Positions 32,480 to 41,716 of a stretch of DNA of 64,000 bases are shown here, piece by piece. The DNA is from Caballeronia sp031450805. GTDB taxonomy: Bacteria > Pseudomonadota > Gammaproteobacteria > Burkholderiales > Burkholderiaceae. A program made the position numbers and the translations under genes. A model generated the notes under the pieces. That model was not told the DNA's origin, ran no database searches, and saw only the letters and a list, made by a program, of their open reading frames with translations. The stretch lies in contig NZ_JARTVY010000002.1 in the NCBI RefSeq assembly GCF_031450805.1, positions 372,001 to 436,000 on the forward strand, written 5' to 3'. Within the stretch, counting starts at the first letter, position 1; every line of letters starts with the position of its first letter.

Positions 32480-33565
32480 ATGAAGCAGTGTTCGTCCCCG
32501 CCGCGGCAACAGATACGTCTATGCACGTCGAGCGATGGCGCGCGCATCGCTTACGCGACATGCGGAGCGGGGCCGCCGCTCATCAAGGCCGCGAACTGGC
32601 TGAGTCATCTGGAGCTGGACTTTTCGAGCCCCGTGTGGAGCCATCTGATGCTGGAGTTGTGCCAGCATCACACGTTGATCCGCTACGATCAGCGCGGCTG
32701 TGGTCTCTCCGATAGAGATGTCGCCGAAATATCGTTCGATGCCTGGCTGCGCGATCTCGAAACCGTCGTCGACGCCTGCGGGATCGACCGTTTTCCGCTG
32801 CTTGGCATATCGCAAGGCGCGTCGATCGCAGTCGCTTATGCGGTTGCGCATCCCGAGCGCGTGACGCATCTCGTGCTGCACGGCGGCTATTCGCGAGGAC
32901 GTCTCAAACGCACCGACGATCTCGCGCTGCACGAAGAAGCGGAGATGCTCGTGCGCCTCGCGGAAATCGGCTGGGGCAAGAGCAATCCCGCGTTTCGCCA
33001 GTTCTTCACTACGCAGTTCATACCGGGCGGCAGTCCGGAACAGCATCGCTGGTTCAACGAACTCGAACGCATGACGACCACGCCGCGCAACGCGGCGCGC
33101 ATCATGCGCGTCTTCAACGAGATCGATGTCTTCGATCTGCTGCCGAAGGTGGAATGCCCGGTACTCGTGCTTCATGCAAGCGGCGATGCGCGCGTTCCGT
33201 TCGATGAGAGCCGCCTGATTGCGGGCATGATCCCGGGTGCGCGGTTCGTGCCGCTCGAGAGCGACAATCATCTCGTGCTCGAAACCGAACCCGCCTGGCA
33301 GCGATGGCGCGACGAAGTGCGGGCGTTTCTTCCGGCAACGACCGCGCCCGATCCCGCCTTCGCGATGCTGACGCCGCGCGAGCGCGACATCGTCGAATTG
33401 CTGGCGGGCGGCCGCGACAACGCGCAGATCGCCGCGCGGCTCGCGTTGAGCGAAAAGACGGTGCGCAATCACCTCACCAGCATCTTTTCGAAGCTCGAAG
33501 TCGATAGCCGCGGACAGGCGATCGTGCTTGCGCGCCGCGCCGGCTTCGACGACGTTTCGACATAG
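32480..33565 (+). CDS. Alpha/beta hydrolase fused to a LuxR-type DNA-binding domain
   Basis: A 361-residue two-domain protein. Residues about 15-280 are an alpha/beta hydrolase with YATCGAGPPLIKAANWLSHLE, YDQRGCGLSD, nucleophile elbow GISQGAS, acid in LHASGDARVPF and histidine in ESDNHLVL. Residues about 295-361 are a LuxR/FixJ helix-turn-helix: LTPRERDIVELLAGGRDNAQIAARLALSEKTVRNHLTSIFSKLEVDSRGQAI. All three catalytic residues appear present, so the first domain may be a ligand hydrolase or sensor for an ester or lactone. No obvious ribosome site precedes the ATG. It is divergent from the CopG-esterase operon. Confidence 0.88.
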   Translation: MKQCSSPPRQQIRLCTSSDGARIAYATCGAGPPLIKAANWLSHLELDFSSPVWSHLMLELCQHHTLIRYDQRGCGLSDRDVAEISFDAWLRDLETVVDACGIDRFPLLGISQGASIAVAYAVAHPERVTHLVLHGGYSRGRLKRTDDLALHEEAEMLVRLAEIGWGKSNPAFRQFFTTQFIPGGSPEQHRWFNELERMTTTPRNAARIMRVFNEIDVFDLLPKVECPVLVLHASGDARVPFDESRLIAGMIPGARFVPLESDNHLVLETEPAWQRWRDEVRAFLPATTAPDPAFAMLTPRERDIVELLAGGRDNAQIAARLALSEKTVRNHLTSIFSKLEVDSRGQAIVLARRAGFDDVST

Positions 33566-33759
33566 ACCCACGCTCGCCGGGACACGTGTCCCGCATTAAC
33601 ACGTATTGCGCGCCCGATCCCGGCGTCGACCGGGACGCGCGACTCATGTTTTCGCGCATGCGTCTGCCCAGAATGATCTCCAGACGGTGGCGCAACGCAT
33701 TCATTCTTCTTCCGCCGAACCGTCCTTTCTCTTCCGATAGACAGTTCACGGAGTTGTCC

Positions 33760-34734
33760 ATGAAAGCCTTCAGTCCTCAAGCCGCCCAGCAACGCTACAT
33801 GAAATGCATCGAAGCATCGCGCCGCATTCGCTGGGACATCGACCGGGACGTATTACGCGGCCGTCACTTCGACCCGTTGCACAAGTTCATGCCCGAAGGA
33901 CTGAGCGAAACGGAACGCCTGCCGTTTCTCGATGACGGCGAACGCCGCCTGATGTCGCAGATTCAGGGCCGCACTTACGCGAACATGTTCGGGCTGATCG
34001 AGCGCTTCATCGGCGCGAAGATGATCGAACTGGGCCGTGACCACGCGCTCGCCGATCAGACCGCATTCGAAGCCATCGTGCGATTCACCGACGAAGAGCT
34101 GAAGCATCAGGAACTGTTCCGCCGTGTCGATGTGCTCGCCGCGGCGGCCATGCCGCACGGCTATCGCTTCACGGCCAACGCCGACGACGTCGCCGCGCTC
34201 GTGCTCACGAAGTCGACGTGGTCGATCCTTGCGCTGACGTGCTGCATCGAGATCGTCACGCAGGTGCACTACCGGCAGAGCATGGAAAGCGACAGCAGCA
34301 TGTCGCCGCTTTTCAAGGACATCTTCCTGTTTCACTGGCAGGAGGAGTCGCAGCACGCGATCATCGACGAAATCGAATGGCAGCGGGAAGATGCGCGCAT
34401 CGACGAAGCCGCGCGCGATGCGGCAGTCGGCGATCTCATCGATCTCGTCTGTGCGATAGACGGCCTATTGCAGACGCAGGCCGCAGCCGATGCACACTGC
34501 TTCCTCTCGATGCTCGACCGCGCGTTGTCCGACGACGAGGAGGCACGCGTCTGCGCGGGCGTGCTCGATGCATATCGTTGGCAGTACATCGTTTCGGGCG
34601 TGGAGGCCCCGCGCTTCGCCGATGTGCTCAGCGGCATGGTGAGCGAAGCGCAAGGCCGGCGGCTCGCGGCCGCGCTCGAACCCCTGCAAGCCCGGACGCT
34701 CATTTGCGGCACGGATGTTTTCGCGCAGTCATGA
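33760..34734 (+). CDS. Ferritin-like (putative diiron) protein
   Basis: A 324-residue helical protein without signal peptide. Two Glu-x-x-His motifs, DEELKHQELF near residue 113 and WQEESQHAIIDEIEW near 195, together with the earlier ERFIGAKMIELG, have the pattern of a ferritin-like four-helix bundle that binds two irons. I chose the ATG at 33760, with GGAG upstream; the frame extends upstream but through non-family sequence. It stands alone between the hydrolase-LuxR gene and the DUF3563 gene. A function (oxygenase, oxidase or iron handling) cannot be assigned from the sequence. Confidence 0.7.
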   Translation: MKAFSPQAAQQRYMKCIEASRRIRWDIDRDVLRGRHFDPLHKFMPEGLSETERLPFLDDGERRLMSQIQGRTYANMFGLIERFIGAKMIELGRDHALADQTAFEAIVRFTDEELKHQELFRRVDVLAAAAMPHGYRFTANADDVAALVLTKSTWSILALTCCIEIVTQVHYRQSMESDSSMSPLFKDIFLFHWQEESQHAIIDEIEWQREDARIDEAARDAAVGDLIDLVCAIDGLLQTQAAADAHCFLSMLDRALSDDEEARVCAGVLDAYRWQYIVSGVEAPRFADVLSGMVSEAQGRRLAAALEPLQARTLICGTDVFAQS

Positions 34735-34773
34735 TGGCGCGAGCCCTATCACACGACCAGACGGTGTACTGCC

Positions 34774-34920
34774 ATGATCATGTTCCTGTTCTATCTACTG
34801 GATGCCTGGCTCGACGCGAGCGAACGCAAGCGGCACGATGCGTATGTTTCCGACGCGAAAGATCTCGCCGATGTTGAGCGGCGCATACGAAAGCTCGAAA
34901 CCGGCGACGTGTTGCGCTGA
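34774..34920 (+). CDS. DUF3563 small protein
   Basis: A 48-residue protein starting MIMFLFYLLDAWLDASERKRHDAYVSDAKDLADVERRIRKLE. The hydrophobic start followed by an amphipathic helix with DxxDLADxERR is the pattern of the DUF3563 family, small proteins common in Burkholderia and relatives. Function unknown. It starts 39 bases after the ferritin-like gene on the same strand and ends 43 bases before the convergent GGDEF-EAL gene. Confidence 0.75.
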   Translation: MIMFLFYLLDAWLDASERKRHDAYVSDAKDLADVERRIRKLETGDVLR

Positions 34921-34963
34921 ATCGCACTGCAAGTGCATGCGCCACCTCCGTGGCGCATGCAGG

Positions 34964-37867
34964 TCATACCGTTTCCGCTTGCAGATAACGTTTGACTTCC
35001 GCATTGGTCACGAAGCTCGCGGCGGAAGAGGCCGCCAGGATGTCGCGGGCCTCTTGTGGTTTCGCGATCGCAAAACCCTGCACGTAATCGACACCCAGTT
35101 CTTTCAGCGCATCGAGTGTTTGCACGTCTTCGACCCATTCGGCGATGCTGCGCATCCCGAGGTTGCGCGCGAGATTGATGATCGCTTCGACGATCGCGAT
35201 ATCGGCGGGATGATTGCACATCGTCCGCACGAACTCGCCGTCGATCTTCAGCGCGTCGGCCGACAGCTTCTTCAGATAGCGCAACGAGGTCTGCCCCGCG
35301 CCGAAGTCGTCGATGGCGATCTTCGCGCCCATGTCATGCACGCGTGCGATGAAGCGCTCCGTATGCTCCAGGTCGTGCAGCGCGACGCTCTCCGTGATCT
35401 CGATGCACAGGTAGTGCACCACGTCCTCGTAACGCGAGAAGAGCGCGAACAGCTCGTCGAGGAAGTGCTCGTCGTTGAGCGAGCCGCCGCTCAGATTCAC
35501 GCAGACGAAGCGCGTTCTTGCGAGCGATGCGCGGTTCTCGCTCAGCCATGCAAGCGTCGTCGACAGCACCCAGCGGTCGATCTGCACGATCGTGCCCGAG
35601 TCCTCGGCGGCGGCGATCAGCTTGCCCGCAGTCGCGACGGCCCCATCGGGCGTACGCAGACGCAGCAGCATTTCGAAGTCGAGCGCTTCTCCCGGCGCGT
35701 GCATCGACATGATCGGCTGCATCACGAGGAAGAGTCCATCGGGCAAGCGGCTTTCGCCCAGCGCTTCGATGAGATTGATCTCGGCGGCGCGTTCCTCGAA
35801 CGCGGGCGCACCCTTGCGCAATGCGACGAGCCGCGCGTTGCCGCCGCGCTTCGCGGCGCGGCAGGCCCGGTCGGCGTAGGCGAGCGCGTCCTGCCCGCGT
35901 TCGCCATGCGAGCACTCGACGACGCCGATGGATCCTCTTACCTGGAAAGCGCGGGTATCGACGAGAAACGGCGCCGCGTTCAACGCGGTGACGAGTTCCT
36001 TGCAGCGCGCGATGGCATCGTCGATCGTCATGTCGGCCAGCACGCACACGAACTCGTCGCCACCGATGCGCCCGATCGGCACATGCGAGCCCAGACGCTC
36101 GACGAGACGCGCGGCGACATGCCGAAGGATCTCATCGCCCGTGCTGTGGCCGAAGAGGTCGTTGAACACCTTGAAGCGGTCGAGATCCAGATACGCGAGC
36201 GCCCACGCGCCGCGCTGTTCGCATTGCCGCGCGATGGCATGTTCGATTCCGCGCCGGTTCAGAAGCCCGGTGAGCGGGTCGTGCTCGGCGAGGAAGTGCA
36301 GGCGTTCGACCGCTTTCGAGCGGTCCGTCACGTCTTCGAGCGAACCTTCGATGAACCCGTTCGCGCGGATGGCGCGAAGCGAATAGCGGCGTCCGGCGGT
36401 GGTGGTCCCCGGCGCGCCTTCGATTTCGATCGATGCCGATTCGTCGCCTCGCAGGAGTTCGTCGAGCGCACGCTCGGCGCCTGTCGCGAAGTAGTCGGCC
36501 CAGCGATGCAGGCCGTCTTGCGCATGAGGCAGGCCGAGCATCGCGTGCAGCGCGGGATTGGCGCGAACGAAGCAATGCTCCTCGTTCAGCGTGAAGAGAC
36601 CGATGGGCGTGACATCATATGTATTGCGCAGTTCGATCTGCATCTGACGGCGGCGTTCTCGCTCTTCACGCATGCGTTCGGCGATCGCGAACGCGCACAG
36701 CATGCTCGACGAGAGCGCCGTTACGACGGGACTATGCGCGCCTGCCAGCCCCTTGAAGCCGAACGCCGCCTCCAGCACTTCCGACAGCGTCGCGAACAGC
36801 ACGATGCCCATCGACGCGACATACCACAGCACCGTTCGAGAGCGCGCCTTGAAGACGAGCTGCGCCAGAAAATAAGTTAGGACGACAATACAAAAGCTGG
36901 CGCTCGCCCACAGCACCGGAATGAAGTGGGCGTAACTGAGCGTGAACGCAGCGGCCATCAGGATGCAGCCGCCGTAGCGCACGGCGTGCAGCGTCCAGCG
37001 CAGGCCGATCGCTTTGAGCTCGCGGCGGAACAACTCGACGAACAGCGTCGCGGTGAGGATGTAGTACGACGCGAACGTGAATTCACGCAAGAACTGAATA
37101 TGGCCGGGCGGGATGAGGCGGCCCATCCATTCGGTATCGAACCCCATCGCGTTGGCCGTCAGGCGCAGATTGCCGACGAGCCATGCGGCAAAAATGACGT
37201 ACGTCCATTCGTGATTGATGATCGCCGTCACGAACACGAAGATGGCGAGCGTGAGCAGCCCGCCCGTAATCAGCGACGCACCTTGTTGGAAATCCAGTGT
37301 GGTTTCTTCGAGCTTGTCGCGGCTCAGCGCGGTCGCGGTGATATACGCGGGCCCGGAAAACGTGCCGCGGCAAAGAATGGGCGTTTCGCCCGTGCGTGCA
37401 TCGAGTCGCAGCGCAAAGCCTGCCTTGTTGAAGCGAATGTCGCCGCGCGTGCCGTAGCGGTCGCCGGCGCCGAGCAGGGCAGGGAGCGCGTCCGTGCTCC
37501 AGCAGGATATCGTTTGCGCGTGCCGCGACGGAAGCTCGATGAACGCGGGAACACCGGTGTCGCGTGCGGGCGCTTCGAGCAGGAACCAGAACGGCGTTTC
37601 CGCGCGATGCGTGCTGAAGCGCGCAGAGGCAGTGGACGCCGACTCGCGCAAGCGGGCGATGGCGTCGGCGGGCTGCAGCGTCGCAGAAGGGTCCGCGATG
37701 ACATGAAAGTGAAGCGGAACCGTGCCTGTGGTGTCGAACTGGCGCGGCGCCCAGAACATGACCGCGATGGTGCCGAGCGCGATCACGAACGGCGCTACGT
37801 ATACGGAGAACCGCAGGAACGCCCAACTCGTCAGCCGGTCCCGAAACGTCCACTTATCGCTTGTCAT
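34964..37867 (-). CDS. Membrane-bound 7TM-GGDEF-EAL cyclic-di-GMP protein
   Basis: A 967-residue cyclic-di-GMP enzyme. A signal-anchor helix (about 15-40) and periplasmic domain are followed by a 7TM sensor region (about 205-410), a PAS-like segment (TYDVTPIGLFTLNEEHCFVRANPALHAMLG), then GGDEF at residues 602-606 after DPLTGLLNRRG, and an EAL domain with Glu732 in FEMLLRL (EML instead of EAL), CVNLSG, EITES, AIDDFGAGQTSLRYLKKL and VEDVQTLDALKELGVDYVQGF. Both active sites look intact, so it may make and degrade cyclic-di-GMP; no RxxD inhibitory site is visible. It stands 137 bases after the FeeM-like gene on the same strand. Confidence 0.93.
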   Translation of the reverse strand: MTSDKWTFRDRLTSWAFLRFSVYVAPFVIALGTIAVMFWAPRQFDTTGTVPLHFHVIADPSATLQPADAIARLRESASTASARFSTHRAETPFWFLLEAPARDTGVPAFIELPSRHAQTISCWSTDALPALLGAGDRYGTRGDIRFNKAGFALRLDARTGETPILCRGTFSGPAYITATALSRDKLEETTLDFQQGASLITGGLLTLAIFVFVTAIINHEWTYVIFAAWLVGNLRLTANAMGFDTEWMGRLIPPGHIQFLREFTFASYYILTATLFVELFRRELKAIGLRWTLHAVRYGGCILMAAAFTLSYAHFIPVLWASASFCIVVLTYFLAQLVFKARSRTVLWYVASMGIVLFATLSEVLEAAFGFKGLAGAHSPVVTALSSSMLCAFAIAERMREERERRRQMQIELRNTYDVTPIGLFTLNEEHCFVRANPALHAMLGLPHAQDGLHRWADYFATGAERALDELLRGDESASIEIEGAPGTTTAGRRYSLRAIRANGFIEGSLEDVTDRSKAVERLHFLAEHDPLTGLLNRRGIEHAIARQCEQRGAWALAYLDLDRFKVFNDLFGHSTGDEILRHVAARLVERLGSHVPIGRIGGDEFVCVLADMTIDDAIARCKELVTALNAAPFLVDTRAFQVRGSIGVVECSHGERGQDALAYADRACRAAKRGGNARLVALRKGAPAFEERAAEINLIEALGESRLPDGLFLVMQPIMSMHAPGEALDFEMLLRLRTPDGAVATAGKLIAAAEDSGTIVQIDRWVLSTTLAWLSENRASLARTRFVCVNLSGGSLNDEHFLDELFALFSRYEDVVHYLCIEITESVALHDLEHTERFIARVHDMGAKIAIDDFGAGQTSLRYLKKLSADALKIDGEFVRTMCNHPADIAIVEAIINLARNLGMRSIAEWVEDVQTLDALKELGVDYVQGFAIAKPQEARDILAASSAASFVTNAEVKRYLQAETV

Positions 37868-38004
37868 TTGCTGCCCTTTCCTCCTTGACTACCGCTTTCG
37901 CCTCGTTGATCGAGATGCTACGACAATCGGCAACGACAGCACGAATGCGCCGACGCCGCCGATCACCGGTCCGCCCGATCATGCCTGAGCGGACGTTCGT
38001 TACC

Positions 38005-38775
38005 TTACGCTTCGCTCAGCGATTGCAGCGCGCTGTAATCGGCGCAGCCTTGCGCGTCATCGAGCGCCGCGGCGACGCTGACATCAATGTCGACGTGATC
38101 GGTTTCGAAGAAGAAGCCGTAAAACGAGTGATTGACCGCGGCCCAGCGCTGGCGGACCAGCGCAACGGGCTTGGCCATCACGCGATGGGGCATGCCGCCG
38201 ACGTGCGTCATCGGCAGGAATTCGTTCTGGCCATACACGTCGCTGAAAAGCATCGCCTCGTATTCCCGGTCGAGCGGTGAACGTGCGGTAATCAGCATCC
38301 AGTCGATATCGTTCTGAACGCAATACATGTAATACGCCTTGCACAGCGCCACCTTGACCATCCGGCCGATCGCACCGCGCGCGACGCCGAGCCGTGTAGC
38401 CTCGGCAAGACGCGCCTCGTTCAGCCAGTCCGGCAGGCGGACGGATTGCTCGACCGCGAGCGGTCCGAGAACGTTCGTCTGAATCCGCATGGTGCCGAGC
38501 GGGCCCCCGTCGAGCCGCGATTGCGCGAGCAGCACGACCGTACCGGGCGAGGCGTCCAGCGCCTCGACGTCCATCGTTTCCGCGAATTCCGGCAAATGGC
38601 GCCCGTAGGCAGCCCGGCGCATTGCGACGGCCTTCTCGAGTTCTGCCTGATCACTCACGACTTTTATCGTAAACGGCAATCTTTCCGTTTTCTTGACGGT
38701 GTCGGGCGTCAGGTCCTGTTCGAGCGATGAAAAGCCCAGGTGTTGGGTGAGAAGTGCTGAGTCGATGCGGTCCAT
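38005..38775 (-). CDS. N-acyl amino acid synthase FeeM-like protein
   Basis: A 256-residue protein of the GNAT-like fold used by acyl-homoserine-lactone synthases and FeeM. Features are FTIKVVSDQAELEKAVAMRRAAYGRHLPEFAE, DGGPLGTMRIQTN, a strand with EATRLGVARGAIGRMVKVALCKAYYMYC, DWMLITARSPLDREYEAMLFSDVYG, and HVGGMPHRVMAKPV. FeeM joins a fatty acyl group from acyl carrier protein to an amino acid such as tyrosine. Product and role here are unknown; relatives make signal-like or surface-active lipids. It precedes the cyclic-di-GMP gene and has its own promoter region of 346 bases. Confidence 0.75.
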   Translation of the reverse strand: MDRIDSALLTQHLGFSSLEQDLTPDTVKKTERLPFTIKVVSDQAELEKAVAMRRAAYGRHLPEFAETMDVEALDASPGTVVLLAQSRLDGGPLGTMRIQTNVLGPLAVEQSVRLPDWLNEARLAEATRLGVARGAIGRMVKVALCKAYYMYCVQNDIDWMLITARSPLDREYEAMLFSDVYGQNEFLPMTHVGGMPHRVMAKPVALVRQRWAAVNHSFYGFFFETDHVDIDVSVAAALDDAQGCADYSALQSLSEA

Positions 38776-39121
38776 TTTTTATCCCGTGGATTAAAGAAAG
38801 AAAAAAGTGCGCCGCTTTAGGGAATAAAGGTTGGCCCCTAAACGCGACGACCAAGATTCTCACGAACGTGCGGGACGTGATGTGTCCCGGCCGCCAAGCC
38901 GGGAGCGCCGTGTCGACGAGGCGAGTAGGTTTTACATGAGTATTTCCGTGTTCCCTTTTTTCCTTAGCGAGTGAAGGCAAAAGTCAAGGCGTTTCTTACC
39001 GATGAGACACGAACTCGCTGGCGCGTGTGCGTTGCTGGTAGTCTGCGGCCTTCGCATTCGGATTGCAGTACGTTCGACACTGCATCGACCGCAATAAGTT
39101 CGCTAAGCACATGGGCAGACA
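38776..39121. other. Divergent region, FeeM-like gene / porin
   Basis: 346 bases without a gene. An inverted repeat CCCGGC-N6-GCCGGG lies at 38886-38903, with no T tract on either side. The AT-richer stretch 38770-38830 (GAAAGAAAAAAGTGC) and 38930-38970 probably hold the promoters of the two genes. Confidence 0.4.
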
Positions 39122-40252
39122 ATGAACCTGGGTAACAAACGGAGACCGCGACCGCTGGCCGTACTGCTCGCAGGGCTTGCGCTTTCTGGTGTCAATGCGC
39201 GAGCTCAGTCTTCTGTGACGCTCTATGGACTCGTGGATACGGCGCTGCGCTACACGACTCATGCGGATACGTCCGGCAACGACCGCCTGCAACTCTCGAA
39301 CGGCGGCCTCGGCGAAAGTCATTGGGGCTTGCTTGGTTCGGAAGACATCGGCGGTGGAGCGAGCGTCGTTTTTCAGTTGGAGAATCGCTTCTTCCCGAAT
39401 AGCGGGACGACTGACCCTTCCTATCCATTCTTCAACACGGCGTTCGTCGGCGTCAGGTCCTCGACTTTCGGGCGACTGACGCTGGGACGGCAAGTCAATC
39501 CGCTCGCGACGGCCGTGCTGCGGACCTATGTCACCAATCCATGGCTGCCGACGGTGTATGTCTTCAGGCCGGAGGTCGGCATGGCGCAGGGCGTCTGGAC
39601 CAGCAACATGGCCAAGTACACGGCGCGCTGGCAGGACGTGACGATGGAACTCTCGTATGCGTTCGGCGGCGTGGCCGGCGCTTATGGCGCGGGAAGCCAG
39701 ATTGGTGCATCCGTGACCTACGTGCCGGGCTGGCCGTTGCGGCTGGGTGCGGCTTATCTCGACACGCGCGACGCGGTGAACAGCTCCGCGCACATGAAGT
39801 CATGGACGGCGGGCGGAGCCTATACGTTCGGGAACACGTCGGTCAACGCGGGCTGGGCGGTGAATCGCGAGGACGCGGCTTATCTGGGTAACGCTCCGAA
39901 CGGCCCTTATACGCCGGCTCAATTGACGGCGCTGGGATTCACGCAGTTTTCATCGCGGCAAATGTTCTTTGGCGGAGTGACACAGTTGATCGGCAGGCGC
40001 ACGCACTTGTCGGCCAACGTGTGGCGCACGCTTCAGGACGGCAAGAACGCAAGCGGAGATGGTCACGCAACACAGTTCCAGGTGGTCGCCGATCATGGCC
40101 TGTCGCGCCGCACCGATGTCTATGTCGAGGCTGATTACTCGCTGTATCGCGGCGGGCTCATTGGCGCGCAATTGCAAGGCGTGAGCGGAGTGAGCGCGGC
40201 GGGAGGGTCGACGCAACTATCGGTGATGACGGGGCTTCGGCACAGCTTTTGA
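39122..40252 (+). CDS. Outer-membrane porin, Burkholderia type
   Basis: A 376-residue trimeric general porin. A 28-residue signal peptide ends SGVNARA before QSSVTLYGLVDTALRYTT, the hallmark N-terminus of beta-proteobacterial porins. ESHWGLLGSEDIGGGASVVFQLENRF and FFNTAFVGVRSSTFGRLTLGRQVNP follow, and the protein ends in a C-terminal phenylalanine (VMTGLRHSF) needed for outer-membrane assembly. It should form a 16-stranded barrel for small hydrophilic solutes. It probably ends with the next small gene on the same strand but is most likely expressed alone. Confidence 0.93.
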   Translation: MNLGNKRRPRPLAVLLAGLALSGVNARAQSSVTLYGLVDTALRYTTHADTSGNDRLQLSNGGLGESHWGLLGSEDIGGGASVVFQLENRFFPNSGTTDPSYPFFNTAFVGVRSSTFGRLTLGRQVNPLATAVLRTYVTNPWLPTVYVFRPEVGMAQGVWTSNMAKYTARWQDVTMELSYAFGGVAGAYGAGSQIGASVTYVPGWPLRLGAAYLDTRDAVNSSAHMKSWTAGGAYTFGNTSVNAGWAVNREDAAYLGNAPNGPYTPAQLTALGFTQFSSRQMFFGGVTQLIGRRTHLSANVWRTLQDGKNASGDGHATQFQVVADHGLSRRTDVYVEADYSLYRGGLIGAQLQGVSGVSAAGGSTQLSVMTGLRHSF

Positions 40253-40262
40253 GCGTTGAGCG

Positions 40263-40541
40263 ATGAAGATATCGGACAGGAACATTCAGCTATGCATGCT
40301 GGAACTGCTCGGGCGGCGCGCCCCGACTGCATCCATTTGCCCGTCCGATGTCGCCCGCCAACTCATTCCCGACGATGAAACAGCATGGCGTCAACTGATG
40401 CCCGCGATACGCCAGGTCGCCGCGCGGCTGGCGCAAGAGGGAAGCATCGTGATCACGCAAGGGGCGGTTACGGTATCGCCGGAATCGATCATTCGCGGTC
40501 CCATTCGCTTGCGGCGCGGGGCAAAATTTCCGGTGGCCTGA
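40263..40541 (+). CDS. DUF3253 protein
   Basis: A 92-residue cytosolic protein: ICPSDVARQLIPDDETAWRQLMPAIRQVAARLAQEGSIVITQGAVTVSPESIIRGPIRLRRG matches the DUF3253 pattern (ICPSEVAR, WRxLMPxVR, GPIRxRxG), a small winged-helix-like unit. Function is unknown. It begins 10 bases after the porin stop. Confidence 0.85.
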   Translation: MKISDRNIQLCMLELLGRRAPTASICPSDVARQLIPDDETAWRQLMPAIRQVAARLAQEGSIVITQGAVTVSPESIIRGPIRLRRGAKFPVA

Positions 40542-40617
40542 ATCGATGAATGCTTAGGATGCTTGATGAATAATCGAGATCGTTCGTCCTGCCTTCGCTT
40601 GAAGAACCGTCGCAGCC

Positions 40618-41508
40618 TCAGGACACCTTCGCGCGCTTCTGCAACTCGGCCGTCGTCTCTCCTTCGCCATCCGGCAGCCAGCCCGGCGGGCGCAACACGA
40701 AGCCCACTGCGTCGGACACGCTCTTCGCGCTCAGCACGTCTTTCGCGAGGCTCGTCCAGTGCTCCGTCTCGACGACGATCGGATTGCGCGATGTGGTCGG
40801 CGTCGTAAGGCCATAACGACACGGCTCATCCGCGCGCTCTTCGACATACGTGCCGAACAGGCGGTCGAACACGATCAGCACGCCGCCGAAATTCGCATCG
40901 AGATAAGCCGCATTGGACGCGTGATGCACGCGATGCGACGAAGGCGTATTGAGCACGTATTCCAGCCAGCCGAGCTTCGGAATCCACGTCGCATGCAGCC
41001 AGAACTGATAGAGCAGGTTGATCGACAACGCCGCGAGCACGACTTCGGGCTTCACACCCAGCCACACGAGTGGCGTGAAGAACATCGCGGCGCCCGTGAT
41101 CTTGCTCGTCCAGCCGAGGCGATAGGCCGAAGAAAGCGTCAACTGGTTCGGTGAGTGATGGACTGCATGCGTCGCCCAGAAAAAACGCACGGTGTGCGAA
41201 GCGCGGTGATACCAGTAGTAGCAGAACTCCATGCCGATGAACAGCAGCAAGATCGTCAGCGGCGCGTTGCTCGTCACCGTGTGGATGCGATGCTCCCACG
41301 CGAACGCGACCACCGGCGTCGCGAGCGACAGCGGCAGAAACGCAAGCAATTTGCGGCCGGCGAGATCCGCGAGAGAAATCAACACTTCGTGCCAGTCGAA
41401 TGCACGGGCGGTCCCCTTGCGGACGCGGCTGAGAATCAGCGCTTCGATCATCGATGCCGCGAGCACGATGACGAGCACATACATCGATAACTTCCCGATC
41501 AGTTTCAT
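40618..41508 (-). CDS. Sterol-desaturase/fatty-acid-hydroxylase-family protein
   Basis: A 296-residue integral membrane protein with three His clusters of the family: HRASH, HAVHHS and HRVHHAS, which together bind two irons, set between hydrophobic segments (LSMYVLVIVLAASMIEALIL, FLPLSLATPVVAFAW, and LTILLLFIGMEFCYYWYH). The start at 41508 gives MKLIGKLSMYV; AGGG upstream is a weak ribosome site and the open frame runs a little further. Relatives hydroxylate or desaturate fatty acyl chains, carotenoids or sterol-like lipids. The bacterial substrate is unknown. It is divergent from the PepSY gene. Confidence 0.88.
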   Translation of the reverse strand: MKLIGKLSMYVLVIVLAASMIEALILSRVRKGTARAFDWHEVLISLADLAGRKLLAFLPLSLATPVVAFAWEHRIHTVTSNAPLTILLLFIGMEFCYYWYHRASHTVRFFWATHAVHHSPNQLTLSSAYRLGWTSKITGAAMFFTPLVWLGVKPEVVLAALSINLLYQFWLHATWIPKLGWLEYVLNTPSSHRVHHASNAAYLDANFGGVLIVFDRLFGTYVEERADEPCRYGLTTPTTSRNPIVVETEHWTSLAKDVLSAKSVSDAVGFVLRPPGWLPDGEGETTAELQKRAKVS

Positions 41509-41716
41509 GCTGTCGCCCTGAGTGGTTGCGAATGAACCCACTGTAGTGACGGCGCCTGTCAAAAACCACGCAGCATTTGTTTCGCCGGATGTCGCCGCCT
41601 TACGAAACGCTTGTCCGCATCGCCGGTCCTGTATAACATTGCGAATAATTCCTATTTACCAAAGAGCGTCGAATGATCGCAGCCGCGCGCAACCTCCGTT
41701 TCAGGGCAATGCAAGC

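Noticed and set aside
34802..36880. Open frame of 692 codons on the plus strand inside the GGDEF-EAL gene
   Set aside because: The minus strand encodes intact GGDEF and EAL motifs; the plus-strand product is low-complexity and Arg/Asp/His-rich.
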